NCBI GenBank assembly: GCA_021107435.1
Contig: JAIOSV010000124.1
Span: forward strand, 1-32,947
Length of the DNA: 32,947 nucleotides
Direction: 5' to 3'
DNA from: Candidatus Sabulitectum sp.
GTDB lineage: Bacteria > Fermentibacterota > Fermentibacteria > Fermentibacterales > JCC-6
In this document: positions 1 to 8,699 of the stretch, in pieces
Layout: each line of letters begins with the position of its first letter
Numbering within the stretch: position 1 is the stretch's first letter
The notes under the pieces: generated by a model
Seen by the model: only the letters and a program-made list of their open reading frames with translations
The model's database searches: none
Told to the model about the DNA's origin: nothing
Made by a program: the position numbers and the translations under genes

Positions 1-843
1 CTGAAATCTCCTCTTGATGCAATGAGAGATGCTGCGAGTCTTATTCAGCAGAAGAAGGGAATGCTTCCTTACAAAGCAGTGATAGTGGATGAAGCTCAGG
101 ATATGGGCCCCCAGGAATTCAACCTGATTAATTCTATACTTACAGGGGTTGATCCAGCAAATAGCCTATTCATTGCAGGTGATGCCCATCAGCGTATCTA
201 CGGTAGAAAGGTAGTTCTGAGTCATTCCGGAATCAATATTCGTGGACGCAGTAAGAAACTCAGAATTAACTACAGAACCACCGAAGAGAATAGAAACTGG
301 GCTGTTGCACTTCTTAAGGGCTTGTCTTTTGATGATCTGGATGGCGGAGTAGACACCCAGGATGGTTACCGTTCACTTATACACGGAGCAGCACCAGAGG
401 TGCACAGGTTTCCCGGTTTTGAAGAAGAGATAGATTTTATCGTAGGAAGAATTGCTCCTCTTATCTCAGAGTATAGAAATGTGGGTAGCGTCTGCATCGC
501 AGTTCGAACAAACAAACTGGCTAATCAGTATTCCGAGGAACTTAAGAAGCACGGTCTATCAACCTGCATCATTAAACACTCCGAGAAAGACTCTCAGGAC
601 AAACCTGGAGTGCGAATTGCAACCATGCACAGAGTAAAGGGCCTTGAATTCAACACCATGATAATCGCCTCAGCAAACAAGGGTATCATCCCGCACAGCA
701 AAGCAATAATGGGTAGTGATTCTGTAACATCCCGCGAAGGTGAGAAAGCAGAGAAAGCCCTTCTATATGTTGCAGTTACAAGAGCAAGAAAGAATGTGTT
801 GATAACTGGATATGGAGAGATAAGTGAGTGGCTTGGTTTGTAA
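1..843 (+). CDS. UvrD/Rep-type superfamily 1 helicase, C-terminal part (5'-truncated by window edge)
   Basis: The reading frame is open from base 1, so only the C-terminal ~280 residues are visible; the first ATG (22) is internal. Superfamily 1A motifs appear in order: motif II (VDEAQD, bases ~82-100), motif III (GDAHQRIYG), motif IV (NYRTTEENR), motif V (ATMHRVKGLEF) and motif VI (LLYVAVTRARK near the end). The Walker A motif must lie upstream of the window. Family knowledge: ATP-dependent 3'-5' DNA translocases/helicases, in DNA repair or, when stand-alone beside defence genes, in anti-phage systems. It is followed by 180 bases before a DUF6361 gene on the same strand, so it may be the first visible gene of a defence cluster. 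Whether a nuclease domain precedes the helicase cannot be seen. Confidence 0.93.
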   Translation: MKSPLDAMRDAASLIQQKKGMLPYKAVIVDEAQDMGPQEFNLINSILTGVDPANSLFIAGDAHQRIYGRKVVLSHSGINIRGRSKKLRINYRTTEENRNWAVALLKGLSFDDLDGGVDTQDGYRSLIHGAAPEVHRFPGFEEEIDFIVGRIAPLISEYRNVGSVCIAVRTNKLANQYSEELKKHGLSTCIIKHSEKDSQDKPGVRIATMHRVKGLEFNTMIIASANKGIIPHSKAIMGSDSVTSREGEKAEKALLYVAVTRARKNVLITGYGEISEWLGL

Positions 844-1022
844 CCATAACCTATCAAATAGTAGGATTTTCAGTAAATCCTTTGATGCTTTTTGACTTAG
901 AGAATTAGGCCAGATGATAACAAGTATTGTGTGAATAGCGCCTATACCAGAAAAGGAAATGAATTGTCTAGATTTACATTCCAAACACATATTTTAGTCT
1001 CTTCTATTGTAAGTTATCAAGC

Positions 1023-2225
1023 ATGCCCTCCTCAATAGCTTGGCTCGACCACGACCCTGCTGCTAAAGAAAGAACCAACCGGATTCTTTCTCTTTTCAAG
1101 GAAAGAGAAAGCCGGGACGAGTTGGGTCTCGGCTTTATCCGTGATTCCTTATCTGACTTACTGTTCCCAGGCACCAGTACAATCCATACACGGTTGCGGT
1201 ACATGCTTATTGTGCCGTGGGTTTATCAGTATCTTGAAGAGCAGCGGGTTAAGTCTTCTTCTTTTGCTTCCCGAGTTTCTTCTTTGGAACGGTCACTGAT
1301 TCCTGTGCTGCTTACCGGTTCTATGGGTGAGCAGGGAATAATCGGTTCTGTTGCAGGGACTTCGGTTAAGAGATTGCCCAGTTCAATTTACTGGAGTGGT
1401 CTGGGGAGCTGGGGGATACGTTTGAGTTCGGCTTCGTCGTATCAGTATGGTGCTGATGTTGATGTTTTGTATGCAGTTCGTACTCGTGCTGCTTCATTGT
1501 ATAAGCGGTCCCGTGAGAATTACGATGATGTTTCTCTGGATGGGCTGGATACCTGGTGCCCGGATTTACCTGCTCCTCCTTCTGATTTTCCATCTGTTCT
1601 TGATATTCGGATGAGGCGCTCAGAGTCTTTGTTTATTCAGGGGCGTATTAAGGCGAGTCATCCTTCCAGTTTGCTTGCTCATCTTGCTTTTTCTTCTTCA
1701 TTGGCTTCCTCTTTGTTTCCATGGGAGTATTCCGGTGCTTTACCTGATGTGCTTGTGTGGCAGTTGGAGCAAGCAAGGTTGTTCTCGCTGGTTATGTATG
1801 GGGCTTCTATTCTTTACAATGTAATGCTGGCTGAGCTGTCTGGCTCTCATAATCTTTCCGGGAAGATCGCTTTGTTTGAGTCTTGGGAAGCTTCTGTATT
1901 TCGTGAGATTGACTGTATTCGGAGATGGGATCTTGGTACATTCTTTGCAACCGTGCCGGGAGTGTCTGCTGCTACTATTCGATTTGTTTATGCGTGGCGA
2001 GATCTGGTTTGTTCAGATTTTTCTTTACTTTCATTGTCCTTGGCCCGGTCTCTGGTGCGGAACCGTGAGATTTTCAAGAAGGGGCGGTCACGATCACGAT
2101 TCTTGAATGAGCGTGCTCTTGCTCAGTGGGGCGGTTCTTCGGGGATGTACCGGTTGAATTACAGGTGGCCAATGGTGCTGGGGTTGCTGGGTGATTTGTT
2201 TAGTGGGTTGGAGAATGCCAACTGA
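1023..2225 (+). CDS. DUF6361 family protein
   Basis: 400 residues, apparently full length. The N-terminus carries the family's recognisable block: SIAWLDHD, then DELGLGFIRDSLSDLLFPGT (residues ~38-57) and a TRLRYMLIVPW-type segment. I know of no established biochemical role; the family is met mainly in defence islands next to PLD-like proteins and large helicases, which is what the window shows (PLD at 6773, helicase at 10334). No strong Shine-Dalgarno precedes the ATG, but there is no better start. Codon use is strikingly T-rich (tct, gct, gtt, ctt), matching the PLD gene and unlike the three genes between them. This suggests that DUF6361 and PLD were once adjacent. Recognition of the family is by eye. 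Confidence 0.85.
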   Translation: MPSSIAWLDHDPAAKERTNRILSLFKERESRDELGLGFIRDSLSDLLFPGTSTIHTRLRYMLIVPWVYQYLEEQRVKSSSFASRVSSLERSLIPVLLTGSMGEQGIIGSVAGTSVKRLPSSIYWSGLGSWGIRLSSASSYQYGADVDVLYAVRTRAASLYKRSRENYDDVSLDGLDTWCPDLPAPPSDFPSVLDIRMRRSESLFIQGRIKASHPSSLLAHLAFSSSLASSLFPWEYSGALPDVLVWQLEQARLFSLVMYGASILYNVMLAELSGSHNLSGKIALFESWEASVFREIDCIRRWDLGTFFATVPGVSAATIRFVYAWRDLVCSDFSLLSLSLARSLVRNREIFKKGRSRSRFLNERALAQWGGSSGMYRLNYRWPMVLGLLGDLFSGLENAN

Positions 2226-2300
2226 ATACCTTATTGCTTGTATGTTTCATTGAGGAGGAATTTCCAGAATCGGTATTTTTCACTTGTTTGAGTAGTTGTT

Positions 2301-2312
2301 TTATCATGATAA
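2301..2312. promoter_or_regulatory. Palindrome upstream of the phosphatase/NTase/kinase cassette (candidate operator)
   Basis: A perfect 12-base palindrome, TTATCATGATAA, sits in the 239-base gap before the cassette, about 150 bases before its TTG start. The gap is AT-rich and holds no gene I can support. No convincing -35/-10 pair could be tied to the palindrome, so an operator role is inference only. Confidence 0.25.
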
Positions 2313-2453
2313 CTTTAGTAAAATACAATGTATTGGATATTCATTTGGAAATCGGATTGAGTATTGTATTCTCAGCAATGACGGAAATTTTGGGATGAAA
2401 GATCTTAATAATTCATTACACCCTGTTTGCTGATCTGTGGCTTTCTATAGAAT

Positions 2454-2458
2454 GGAGG
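2454..2458 (+). promoter_or_regulatory. Ribosome-binding site that fixes a TTG start
   Basis: GGAGG lies six bases before TTG at 2465. This is the best ribosome-binding match in the area and supports TTG rather than the next in-frame ATG (2483) as the start of the metallophosphoesterase-NTase gene. Confidence 0.7.
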
Positions 2459-2464
2459 ATTTGA

Positions 2465-5005
2465 TTGGCTCAAAACAAACAAATGAAAGATCCTACTGTT
2501 TCTACTTCTGCTCGTGTTTTGGTACTTATCTCCGATTTGCAGATTGGCCCTCATGGGGATATTGATACCGATTCTGATGAGCATCTAACTTTCGCAGTTG
2601 AGCTTGCCGAAAACATAAAGAGTAGATATAAGGATTTGCCTGGAGGAACTCCGGTATATTCGCTATTCATGCCTGGAGATTTAGCTTCAATAGCTCTTGG
2701 TACCGAGTATAAACATATAGAGGAATTTCTCCTGGTTTTTGCTGGAATGCTTTTTATGAGACGTAGAGACATTTATCTTTGTCCTGGGAATCATGATTAC
2801 GAACGACCTCCAACTGCTACATATACTGCCCTCAATTCCTCAAACAGCAGAGATTCTAGTAAGGCTAATAAGATCATTAAGGCTCGTTTCCGGAGTTATA
2901 AGGATTTTCATGACGGATTTTATATCCATGAATTGCCATATGTATCAGAATCCAATAAGGAAGATCCCAGCGATCGATGGATTAGGGCAAGAGGAAGGCT
3001 TACAAGTCGCATAAATGATTCCAGAGTGCTTGAGGAGACAATAAAACGACTAAGAATGACTAGAAGTAATACTAAGGTTGGAGACAGGAACCCAGAGAGT
3101 ATTGGATATTTTCACAGAAATAAGGATTTAAAATTAGATGTGCTGTCTTATAATTCTGCATACAAGTGCGGAGAAAAGCAAAACGCAGATTATGGTTTGT
3201 TCCCAGCCAAAAGCGTTACGGATATGGTTACTGAGGATAAGTTATCTACAGAACATGTGAGAATATGTATGGGTCATCACGGTTTTGATCCGGCTGGAGA
3301 AACTGACGACTCACCCATTCGCAATCCTTATGATCTCCGAAGCTTTCTACGACAGAAGGGGTTCCGTTTTCTTTTTCATGGTCATCAGCATGAACCTGCA
3401 ATTCAGCGATGGACGGATGAAAATCATGAAACAATCATTATAGGGTGCGGATCAGCTGCTGCAACAAAAGAAGAAATGCCCAAGGGAATTCCAAATACAA
3501 TTACTTGCATTGTACTTGACAATACTTTTGCCACTATAGAATCGTTTCCGCTAAGAAACAAACGAATAGGACGAATGCCGGACAAGCAGTATCGCGTGGG
3601 TAGCAAAACTCATCCAATTACATCATTCAACGGTAGACGAGCTGTTAGCAAGGCCAATCATGACTTGTTATATGCTGCTAGGAAGAAAGTATACCAAACA
3701 TTCATTAAGTCTGGCACACCATCAAATGACGCACTAATGAAACTATTGTCAAAAAACAAGGGTATTTCTGTGCATAGAGTATTATCAGCAAGCAGTACAG
3801 ATCCTACTTATAGTAGTCAGCGTCTAGATTTTGCGCGAAAATGTTTAGATTTGGCAAAAGATAGTAAACTGGATGTTTCAGCTAGCCTCTTTGAGCCTGG
3901 ACTTCATTCAGAGTATCCATTTGTTAACCTTCTAATAGTCGACGACACGGATGTAATTATAAACTTTTCGAGAGCTGATTCTGTAGAAAGCGATGCCATC
4001 TACTTTCAGGATGAAGAATTAGTTAAGCTCTTCATGCCCTTTTTCAAAGCTTATGCGAAAGAACCTCTTACAGATAGAACATATCATAGGCTATTGGCGG
4101 AAGATAAAAAGTTGGGGCCCGAGGGTTTGCCACAGGAGTTTATCAATGATTTTAAGGCAAAATTCGAGACAAAGATGCTCGCAATCAGTATTGTTGGTTC
4201 TTCGATATATGACAATCTTGCTTATCCAGCTCGGATTTATGATGTCGATGTTATTATTATAAGCGATAACATTGATGAGCAACTGGTAATTGAGATTGGG
4301 GATTGTGCATTAATGCTATGCGATAAACATTCCACCGATAGCATTACACTGCTAATGGAAAATAGAATTGGTCCATTCCGCCCTAGACCGCCTGGAAGAG
4401 ATGGATCCGTTGTTGTTCAAATGCATTTTATGTTGACTGATATAGACGGCATTAATGGCTTGCCTGAATATATGATACACAGCCTAAAAGCTGCCTGCCC
4501 AGATCTTTCTTTACGCACCCTTACCAATAGCAAAGTGCTTTCTAGTATACTGTGTGGCAACGATTGGAGCTTGGATAAGTTAATTCAGTACTGCTCTCAA
4601 AGCAGATTTCCTTTCACGACCTGGGGACATAGCGGAGGCGTTTTTGGCAAAGTAAAGCTTGATTACATTCTAGTGGAACCTTGGGAGAGGTTGGAGTTTT
4701 ATGGGTATGTTGCTCGAATAACTCTCCTAAATTTGCTGATAGCACTTGAGGGAAGCGACTTTTCAAATAATTACTTTGGATTTAAGGATGGGGATTTGAT
4801 AGACATGGTTCATAAGTTAAGTCCCCCTGGATCGCCTATAATCGGGTTAAAGCAAATGCTTGCACAAAGACGTAACTGTAGAAATTATGGCACTTACTCA
4901 ATACTGAGTGAAGAACTGGAAGACTTTAAAAAGCTACTTCTTATTTTTCTTAATTGGGCAGTTGAACAAATTAAAGAGAGTATTGCTTCTCTAGAAAAGG
5001 ACTAG
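2465..5005 (+). CDS. Metallophosphoesterase fused to a nucleotidyltransferase-like domain
   Basis: 846 residues. The N-terminal ~370 form a calcineurin-like metallophosphoesterase with all metal-site motifs: ISDLQ (D24), PGDL (D72), CPGNHDYE (N109-H110-D111), MGHHG (H271) and FHGHQH (H305/H307/H309). After a linker, residues ~560-800 carry a polymerase-beta-type nucleotidyltransferase signature: VGSS (G578, S579) followed by DVDVII (D593, D595), then a HFMLTDID strand that may supply the third carboxylate. The predicted enzyme would hydrolyse phosphoesters and transfer nucleotides. The next gene is a second NTase two bases downstream, and a P-loop kinase follows by a 4-base overlap, so the three are one translational unit. 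Composition is more A/T-rich than the flanking DUF6361 and PLD genes. The catalytic assignments are motif-based. The substrate is unknown; RNA or tRNA ends are an inference. Confidence 0.85.
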   Translation: MAQNKQMKDPTVSTSARVLVLISDLQIGPHGDIDTDSDEHLTFAVELAENIKSRYKDLPGGTPVYSLFMPGDLASIALGTEYKHIEEFLLVFAGMLFMRRRDIYLCPGNHDYERPPTATYTALNSSNSRDSSKANKIIKARFRSYKDFHDGFYIHELPYVSESNKEDPSDRWIRARGRLTSRINDSRVLEETIKRLRMTRSNTKVGDRNPESIGYFHRNKDLKLDVLSYNSAYKCGEKQNADYGLFPAKSVTDMVTEDKLSTEHVRICMGHHGFDPAGETDDSPIRNPYDLRSFLRQKGFRFLFHGHQHEPAIQRWTDENHETIIIGCGSAAATKEEMPKGIPNTITCIVLDNTFATIESFPLRNKRIGRMPDKQYRVGSKTHPITSFNGRRAVSKANHDLLYAARKKVYQTFIKSGTPSNDALMKLLSKNKGISVHRVLSASSTDPTYSSQRLDFARKCLDLAKDSKLDVSASLFEPGLHSEYPFVNLLIVDDTDVIINFSRADSVESDAIYFQDEELVKLFMPFFKAYAKEPLTDRTYHRLLAEDKKLGPEGLPQEFINDFKAKFETKMLAISIVGSSIYDNLAYPARIYDVDVIIISDNIDEQLVIEIGDCALMLCDKHSTDSITLLMENRIGPFRPRPPGRDGSVVVQMHFMLTDIDGINGLPEYMIHSLKAACPDLSLRTLTNSKVLSSILCGNDWSLDKLIQYCSQSRFPFTTWGHSGGVFGKVKLDYILVEPWERLEFYGYVARITLLNLLIALEGSDFSNNYFGFKDGDLIDMVHKLSPPGSPIIGLKQMLAQRRNCRNYGTYSILSEELEDFKKLLLIFLNWAVEQIKESIASLEKD

Positions 5006-5007
5006 AA

Positions 5008-6003
5008 TTGATTTCAGAATATCACATAAGATCCGTGTTAGAGAGATTAAATACCAGATTAGAAGGTTTGTTTGAAGAATCAATCCTATGCAACTCAGTA
5101 TCAGGAGAGAAGCAACTTGTCTCATTGAGCATAATTGGGCGACCCATTTCTCAGAGACGTATTGATACTGTGATGGATATTGATACTTTGGTTATAGTTA
5201 ATGGTCCAATGACCAAGAATCTTTATCATTGTGTTAGTTCTATTTTCGCTGAACTCTGCAATATGTCAGATACAGATGTTGGAATTTCATATCAAATCGC
5301 AGATGGTCCGGTGAAGCCTTTACCCCAAACAAGAATCAACCTGTTTTTTCATGTACTTCTTCATACTGTTGACAGCTACAAATCCAGTCCGCTAAAATTG
5401 GTTAAAACCTCATGGCAAAGCGAGGCACGAACTCTTCTTGGGATTCCTGTTTATCAAATTCAAACATATTTTACACTTTCTCTTACTGACATTATTAGGG
5501 GTCCACTTGGAATTCGCCACTGTTGCGATCTTATTGAGAGTACTGGCTCAGCTTACCTGATTTGGCAAAAGGCAGAAAACGAGAGACTGGATTTGTCATT
5601 CTCACCAGTATTTTTTTCAGAGCGCTGCGAAGTCGTTGAAATTTGTTTTTATGGAGTTCTTCGGGGTGCTAGCAATGCCTTGAGATGGTGGTTCAATTCT
5701 CCAAAAAGTTTTGGAATTGACTTAAGCGACATGATTACATTTTCTGATTTCTTCTTTGACTTTCAAAGTAAGAATTTGCCTATGAAGATGTGGAAGAAAA
5801 AGAGTGCATTGCGAATGGGCTCTTGGTATCCATCCGTCACCGAGACAAGCAGAATTGTATGCCAATCTCTTGTGTTTCTAAGGAACCTTGAAATCTTCAT
5901 AATGGAATTTGAAAGGCGTCGAGTCAATACCAATCGTGATCAGATCAAGGGAAGTATTTATTCCGCGAAATGCCATCTCATTCAGAGTAGGCAATGCCAA
6001 TGA
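5008..6003 (+). CDS. Nucleotidyltransferase-like protein (second NTase of the cassette)
   Basis: 331 residues, starting with TTG two bases after the previous stop, with an AAAAGGA ribosome site six bases upstream. The N-terminal third has an NTase-like pattern: IIGRPIS (G44, with Arg where Ser is usual) and MDIDTLVIV (D57, D59). A later FFHVLLHTVD strand parallels HFMLTDID in the preceding fusion protein, so the two NTase regions look like diverged relatives. The rest is unrecognised. It ends in an ATGA overlap with the kinase gene, which implies translational coupling. The G-R in place of G-S may mean altered or lost catalysis. It could be a partner subunit of the fusion enzyme. Confidence is high that this is a gene and moderate for the NTase call. 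Confidence 0.7.
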   Translation: MISEYHIRSVLERLNTRLEGLFEESILCNSVSGEKQLVSLSIIGRPISQRRIDTVMDIDTLVIVNGPMTKNLYHCVSSIFAELCNMSDTDVGISYQIADGPVKPLPQTRINLFFHVLLHTVDSYKSSPLKLVKTSWQSEARTLLGIPVYQIQTYFTLSLTDIIRGPLGIRHCCDLIESTGSAYLIWQKAENERLDLSFSPVFFSERCEVVEICFYGVLRGASNALRWWFNSPKSFGIDLSDMITFSDFFFDFQSKNLPMKMWKKKSALRMGSWYPSVTETSRIVCQSLVFLRNLEIFIMEFERRRVNTNRDQIKGSIYSAKCHLIQSRQCQ

Positions 6004-6551
6004 AGAAACTGATTGTACTTAACGGCCTGCCTGGAACCGGTAAAACTACCATTGGAAAAAGGTTAAGTGAAGAATTGAATGCTCCATTTGTTAATTCAGA
6101 TACTTGGAAACACGATATCGCTCGAGTTATGCTGGGTGAGGTAGATTACGCGAATGTTGTGACCAACAGCCTGCCCTATAGTGATTACCTTCGTAGAGCA
6201 ATTCAAATGGAGATATACAATAACTACTTACCCATTAGAAAAAATAAAATATTGGTACTAGAGGTGTTTCTTCCTAAGTGTAAGGCGAGAAACGAGTTAA
6301 TGACATTTGCCAGAGAGAACAATCTGACTCTTCTATTAATTGAGGTAGTTGCGAATGACCAATTACTGAAAAGTCGTTTGGTCAATAGGGATGGAACTTC
6401 CGATACTGGTGCCAGGTGGGAAACATATCTTAAACTAAAAGAACAATGGGAGCCTCTAGTAAATCCCTTTTGGATATTTGACACATCTTTTTCTCTTGAT
6501 AAGCAGTTTATCGAATGCCTCTCTAAGCTGCATAAACTACATTTACCGTAA
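6000..6551 (+). CDS. P-loop kinase (AAA_33 / polynucleotide-kinase-like)
   Basis: 183 residues from ATG 6000, which forms a classical ATGA overlap with the preceding stop; an ATG at 5994 is also in frame. The Walker A motif GLPGTGKTT lies at the extreme N-terminus. NSDTWKHD follows as in small-molecule and polynucleotide kinases, then a hydrophobic strand ending in acid (ILVLEVF). The lid-type arginine motif is RLVNRDGTSD, followed by the Y..LKEQWEPL tail typical of the AAA_33 group. Family members phosphorylate nucleic-acid 5' ends, sugars or antibiotics. Position after a phosphatase-NTase and an NTase suggests nucleic-acid end chemistry, but that is inference. Zeta-toxin-like or gluconate-kinase-like activity is the alternative. 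Confidence 0.85.
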   Translation: MKKLIVLNGLPGTGKTTIGKRLSEELNAPFVNSDTWKHDIARVMLGEVDYANVVTNSLPYSDYLRRAIQMEIYNNYLPIRKNKILVLEVFLPKCKARNELMTFARENNLTLLLIEVVANDQLLKSRLVNRDGTSDTGARWETYLKLKEQWEPLVNPFWIFDTSFSLDKQFIECLSKLHKLHLP

Positions 6552-6772
6552 TTGTAGTACGTAATATATACTGACAAGTGAACATCACTTCGATAAATTC
6601 ATAAAGGAATGCTTCTTTCACTAGCAGAGGGATGCCACACTGGTAAGACTTCTATTTAAAGTAGCGAGTGAGGCGTTTACTTATTCATTTTCCTAGTGCG
6701 ATAATGATTCATAAATCGAATGAGTACATTGTGGAGAGATTGTTAGTTGAGGAGTCACTTTGGAGAATGACG

Positions 6773-8533
6773 ATGCTTAGTCCTGACACCCGGCGGTTGT
6801 TTACAGACTTTTTGTCTCCTCCGCTGGGAATGGTGTTTGCTTCAGGTGTAGCTGCTACTTACTCTCTTGATATTCTTACACTGCTTGCAGTGCCTCTGCA
6901 ACTGGCTCTGCCTGCTGTGGGTGATTCTGAGATAACTGATGGTGTTGCTCTGCTGGATTCACTGAGGAGGGTTACAGGTAGTTTAAGGGTGTTCTGCGAA
7001 AGAGGCAGGATGCTGGTGCCTCGTGAGAACCACATTCTTTATTCAATGCTTGAAGAAGTGGTAATTGAAGTAGACCCTCCTTCGGGGGGTTCATTCCACC
7101 CTAAGGTGTGGTTACTTCGTTTTGCTGATCCCTCCGGTGATTTTCCCGATGTGTTTCGCTTGATGGTATCATCCCGGAACATCACCTCTGATAACTCATG
7201 GGATGCTGCTGTGGTGCTGGATGGAAAGCTTAGGGATTCTTCCTCCTCTTCTTCTTTACCTCTTGCTACTTTTGTTCGGTCACTGTGTGCTATGGCTCAT
7301 GTTGGTGTTTCATCTGTTACTGCTTCAGTAGTTGATTCTCTTGCTTCATTGGTTGATTCCGTTGAATGGGAGTTGCCTCCGGGGTGTTTCGGATTGTTCT
7401 TTCATTTGCTCGGACCCGGCCATGGTGGGTGGATGCCTCCCTGGTCATCATCTCTTGTGGTGGTGTCTCCGTTTTTAAGTGAGTGGGCTGTTAAGTCTCT
7501 TGCTGCTACATCTGCTGCTCCATTGGCTGTTGTTTCCCGCTCTTCCGCTTTTACTTCAGTTTCCTGTGATCGTTTTGGGTCTCGACTGGTGCTGCATGAG
7601 GCTGCAGAAACTGATGAAGGTGATGATGTTTCCGGTGCTGGTGAAATAGGGCTGCATGCAAAAGTTTATGTGTACCGTGAGTGGTACAACACTCATGTGG
7701 TAGTTGGCTCTGCTAATGCTACTACGAGGGCTCTTAAAGGTATGAATATTGAGTTCGTGGTTGAGGTGGTAGGGAAAGATAAATTTCTAGGTAAGCCCGA
7801 TTCTTTTGTGGCTGGTTTTGAATCCATGCTGGTTGATTATTCTGATGATACTTCTGATTTGCTTGAGGATTCTTTGGCTGATGATGTGCTTGCAGATGTG
7901 CATGTTTCGTTGCTTGGTATTCCATTGTTTTTGAAATGTGTTGCTGCTGATTCGGGTTGGCAGATGGAGCTTGGGTTCGGAGGGTCTGTTGAGTTGCCTG
8001 CAGATGTTTCATTGTCTGTATGGCTGGTAACAATGCAGGAGAACAGTGCGGTTGCCGTTGAAGAGATTGTTTTAGGTGGCAGTGTTCTTTTACCCTGTGT
8101 TGCTCCAGAGTCTTTAACAGGCTTTGTGGCGTTCTCTCTTAAGTGCGGTGCTGATGTGCTGCGGTTTGCATTGAATATTCCAGTTTCAGAAATGCCTGAA
8201 GAGCGCACTGCTTTTATTCTGCGATCTGTGATACGGCGTAGTGAAGATTTCCTGCGATACCTGATGATGCTTCTGTCAGGCTATGAATCAAATAACTTTG
8301 CTCATGGTAACTCTGATTCCTTTGCTACATTCATTCGACGATCTTCCTCCGGGGATTTAAGACTGCTTGAGAATATTGTTGCAGCTCTGGCTGCTGATCC
8401 TGCGCAATTGGTCGCAGTGGATAAGCTTGTGCTGGATCTGGAGGAGGGGGCTTCTTCTTTGGATGTTTTTCCATCCGGATTTCTGGAGTTCTGGGGATTG
8501 TTTCGGGAGATGCTTGAATCGGAGGATTTGTGA
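6773..8533 (+). CDS. Phospholipase D-like (HKD-fold) protein of the DUF6361/helicase cluster
   Basis: 586 residues from ATG 6773. I chose this start because TGGAG lies seven bases upstream and because family proteins begin with an ML.P.TR-like sequence; in-frame upstream starts at 6668 and 6767 are less likely. Two HKD-type half motifs are present: SFHPKVW (H109, K111), then VSSRNIT; and LHAKVYVY (H295, K297), then VVGSANATTR. PLD-fold proteins act as nucleases or phosphodiesterases; in helicase-linked defence clusters they are presumed nucleases. Codon use is very T-rich, like DUF6361 (1023) and unlike the intervening cassette. With DUF6361 and the helicase at 10334 it probably formed one system. 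Confidence 0.87.
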   Translation: MLSPDTRRLFTDFLSPPLGMVFASGVAATYSLDILTLLAVPLQLALPAVGDSEITDGVALLDSLRRVTGSLRVFCERGRMLVPRENHILYSMLEEVVIEVDPPSGGSFHPKVWLLRFADPSGDFPDVFRLMVSSRNITSDNSWDAAVVLDGKLRDSSSSSSLPLATFVRSLCAMAHVGVSSVTASVVDSLASLVDSVEWELPPGCFGLFFHLLGPGHGGWMPPWSSSLVVVSPFLSEWAVKSLAATSAAPLAVVSRSSAFTSVSCDRFGSRLVLHEAAETDEGDDVSGAGEIGLHAKVYVYREWYNTHVVVGSANATTRALKGMNIEFVVEVVGKDKFLGKPDSFVAGFESMLVDYSDDTSDLLEDSLADDVLADVHVSLLGIPLFLKCVAADSGWQMELGFGGSVELPADVSLSVWLVTMQENSAVAVEEIVLGGSVLLPCVAPESLTGFVAFSLKCGADVLRFALNIPVSEMPEERTAFILRSVIRRSEDFLRYLMMLLSGYESNNFAHGNSDSFATFIRRSSSGDLRLLENIVAALAADPAQLVAVDKLVLDLEEGASSLDVFPSGFLEFWGLFREMLESEDL

Positions 8534-8622
8534 AGAATGGTTAGGGTGTTGTACTTTCTTTGTCCAGTAGATGTTTCCGGGAACTGTTGAGTGATATCAA
8601 GGCATTAGCTTTTGGTTATGAA

Positions 8623-8651
8623 TTGACTTTGTGGAATTTTGCATGTACAAT
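8623..8651 (+). promoter_or_regulatory. Sigma70-type promoter of the abiE operon with overlapping inverted repeat
   Basis: TTGACT (8623-8628), a 17-base spacer and TACAAT (8646-8651) form a near-consensus promoter about 50 bases before abiEi. ATGTAC at 8643-8648, overlapping the -10, is repeated inverted as GTACAT at 8685-8690. AbiEi antitoxins are known to repress their own promoters through inverted repeats, so this pair is a plausible operator; the binding is inference. Confidence 0.6.
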
Positions 8652-8699
8652 ACCTATGTAGTTATGAATAAGTATATATGAAAAGTACATTGGTGAGAG

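Noticed and set aside
892..920. TTGACT-17-TGATAA as a promoter for DUF6361
   Set aside because: The -10 matches consensus at only two positions; not convincing.
7734..8208. Long open frames on the minus strand inside the PLD gene
   Set aside because: They mirror the T-rich coding strand and have low-complexity Gln/Asn/Thr composition; the plus-strand PLD motifs are clear.
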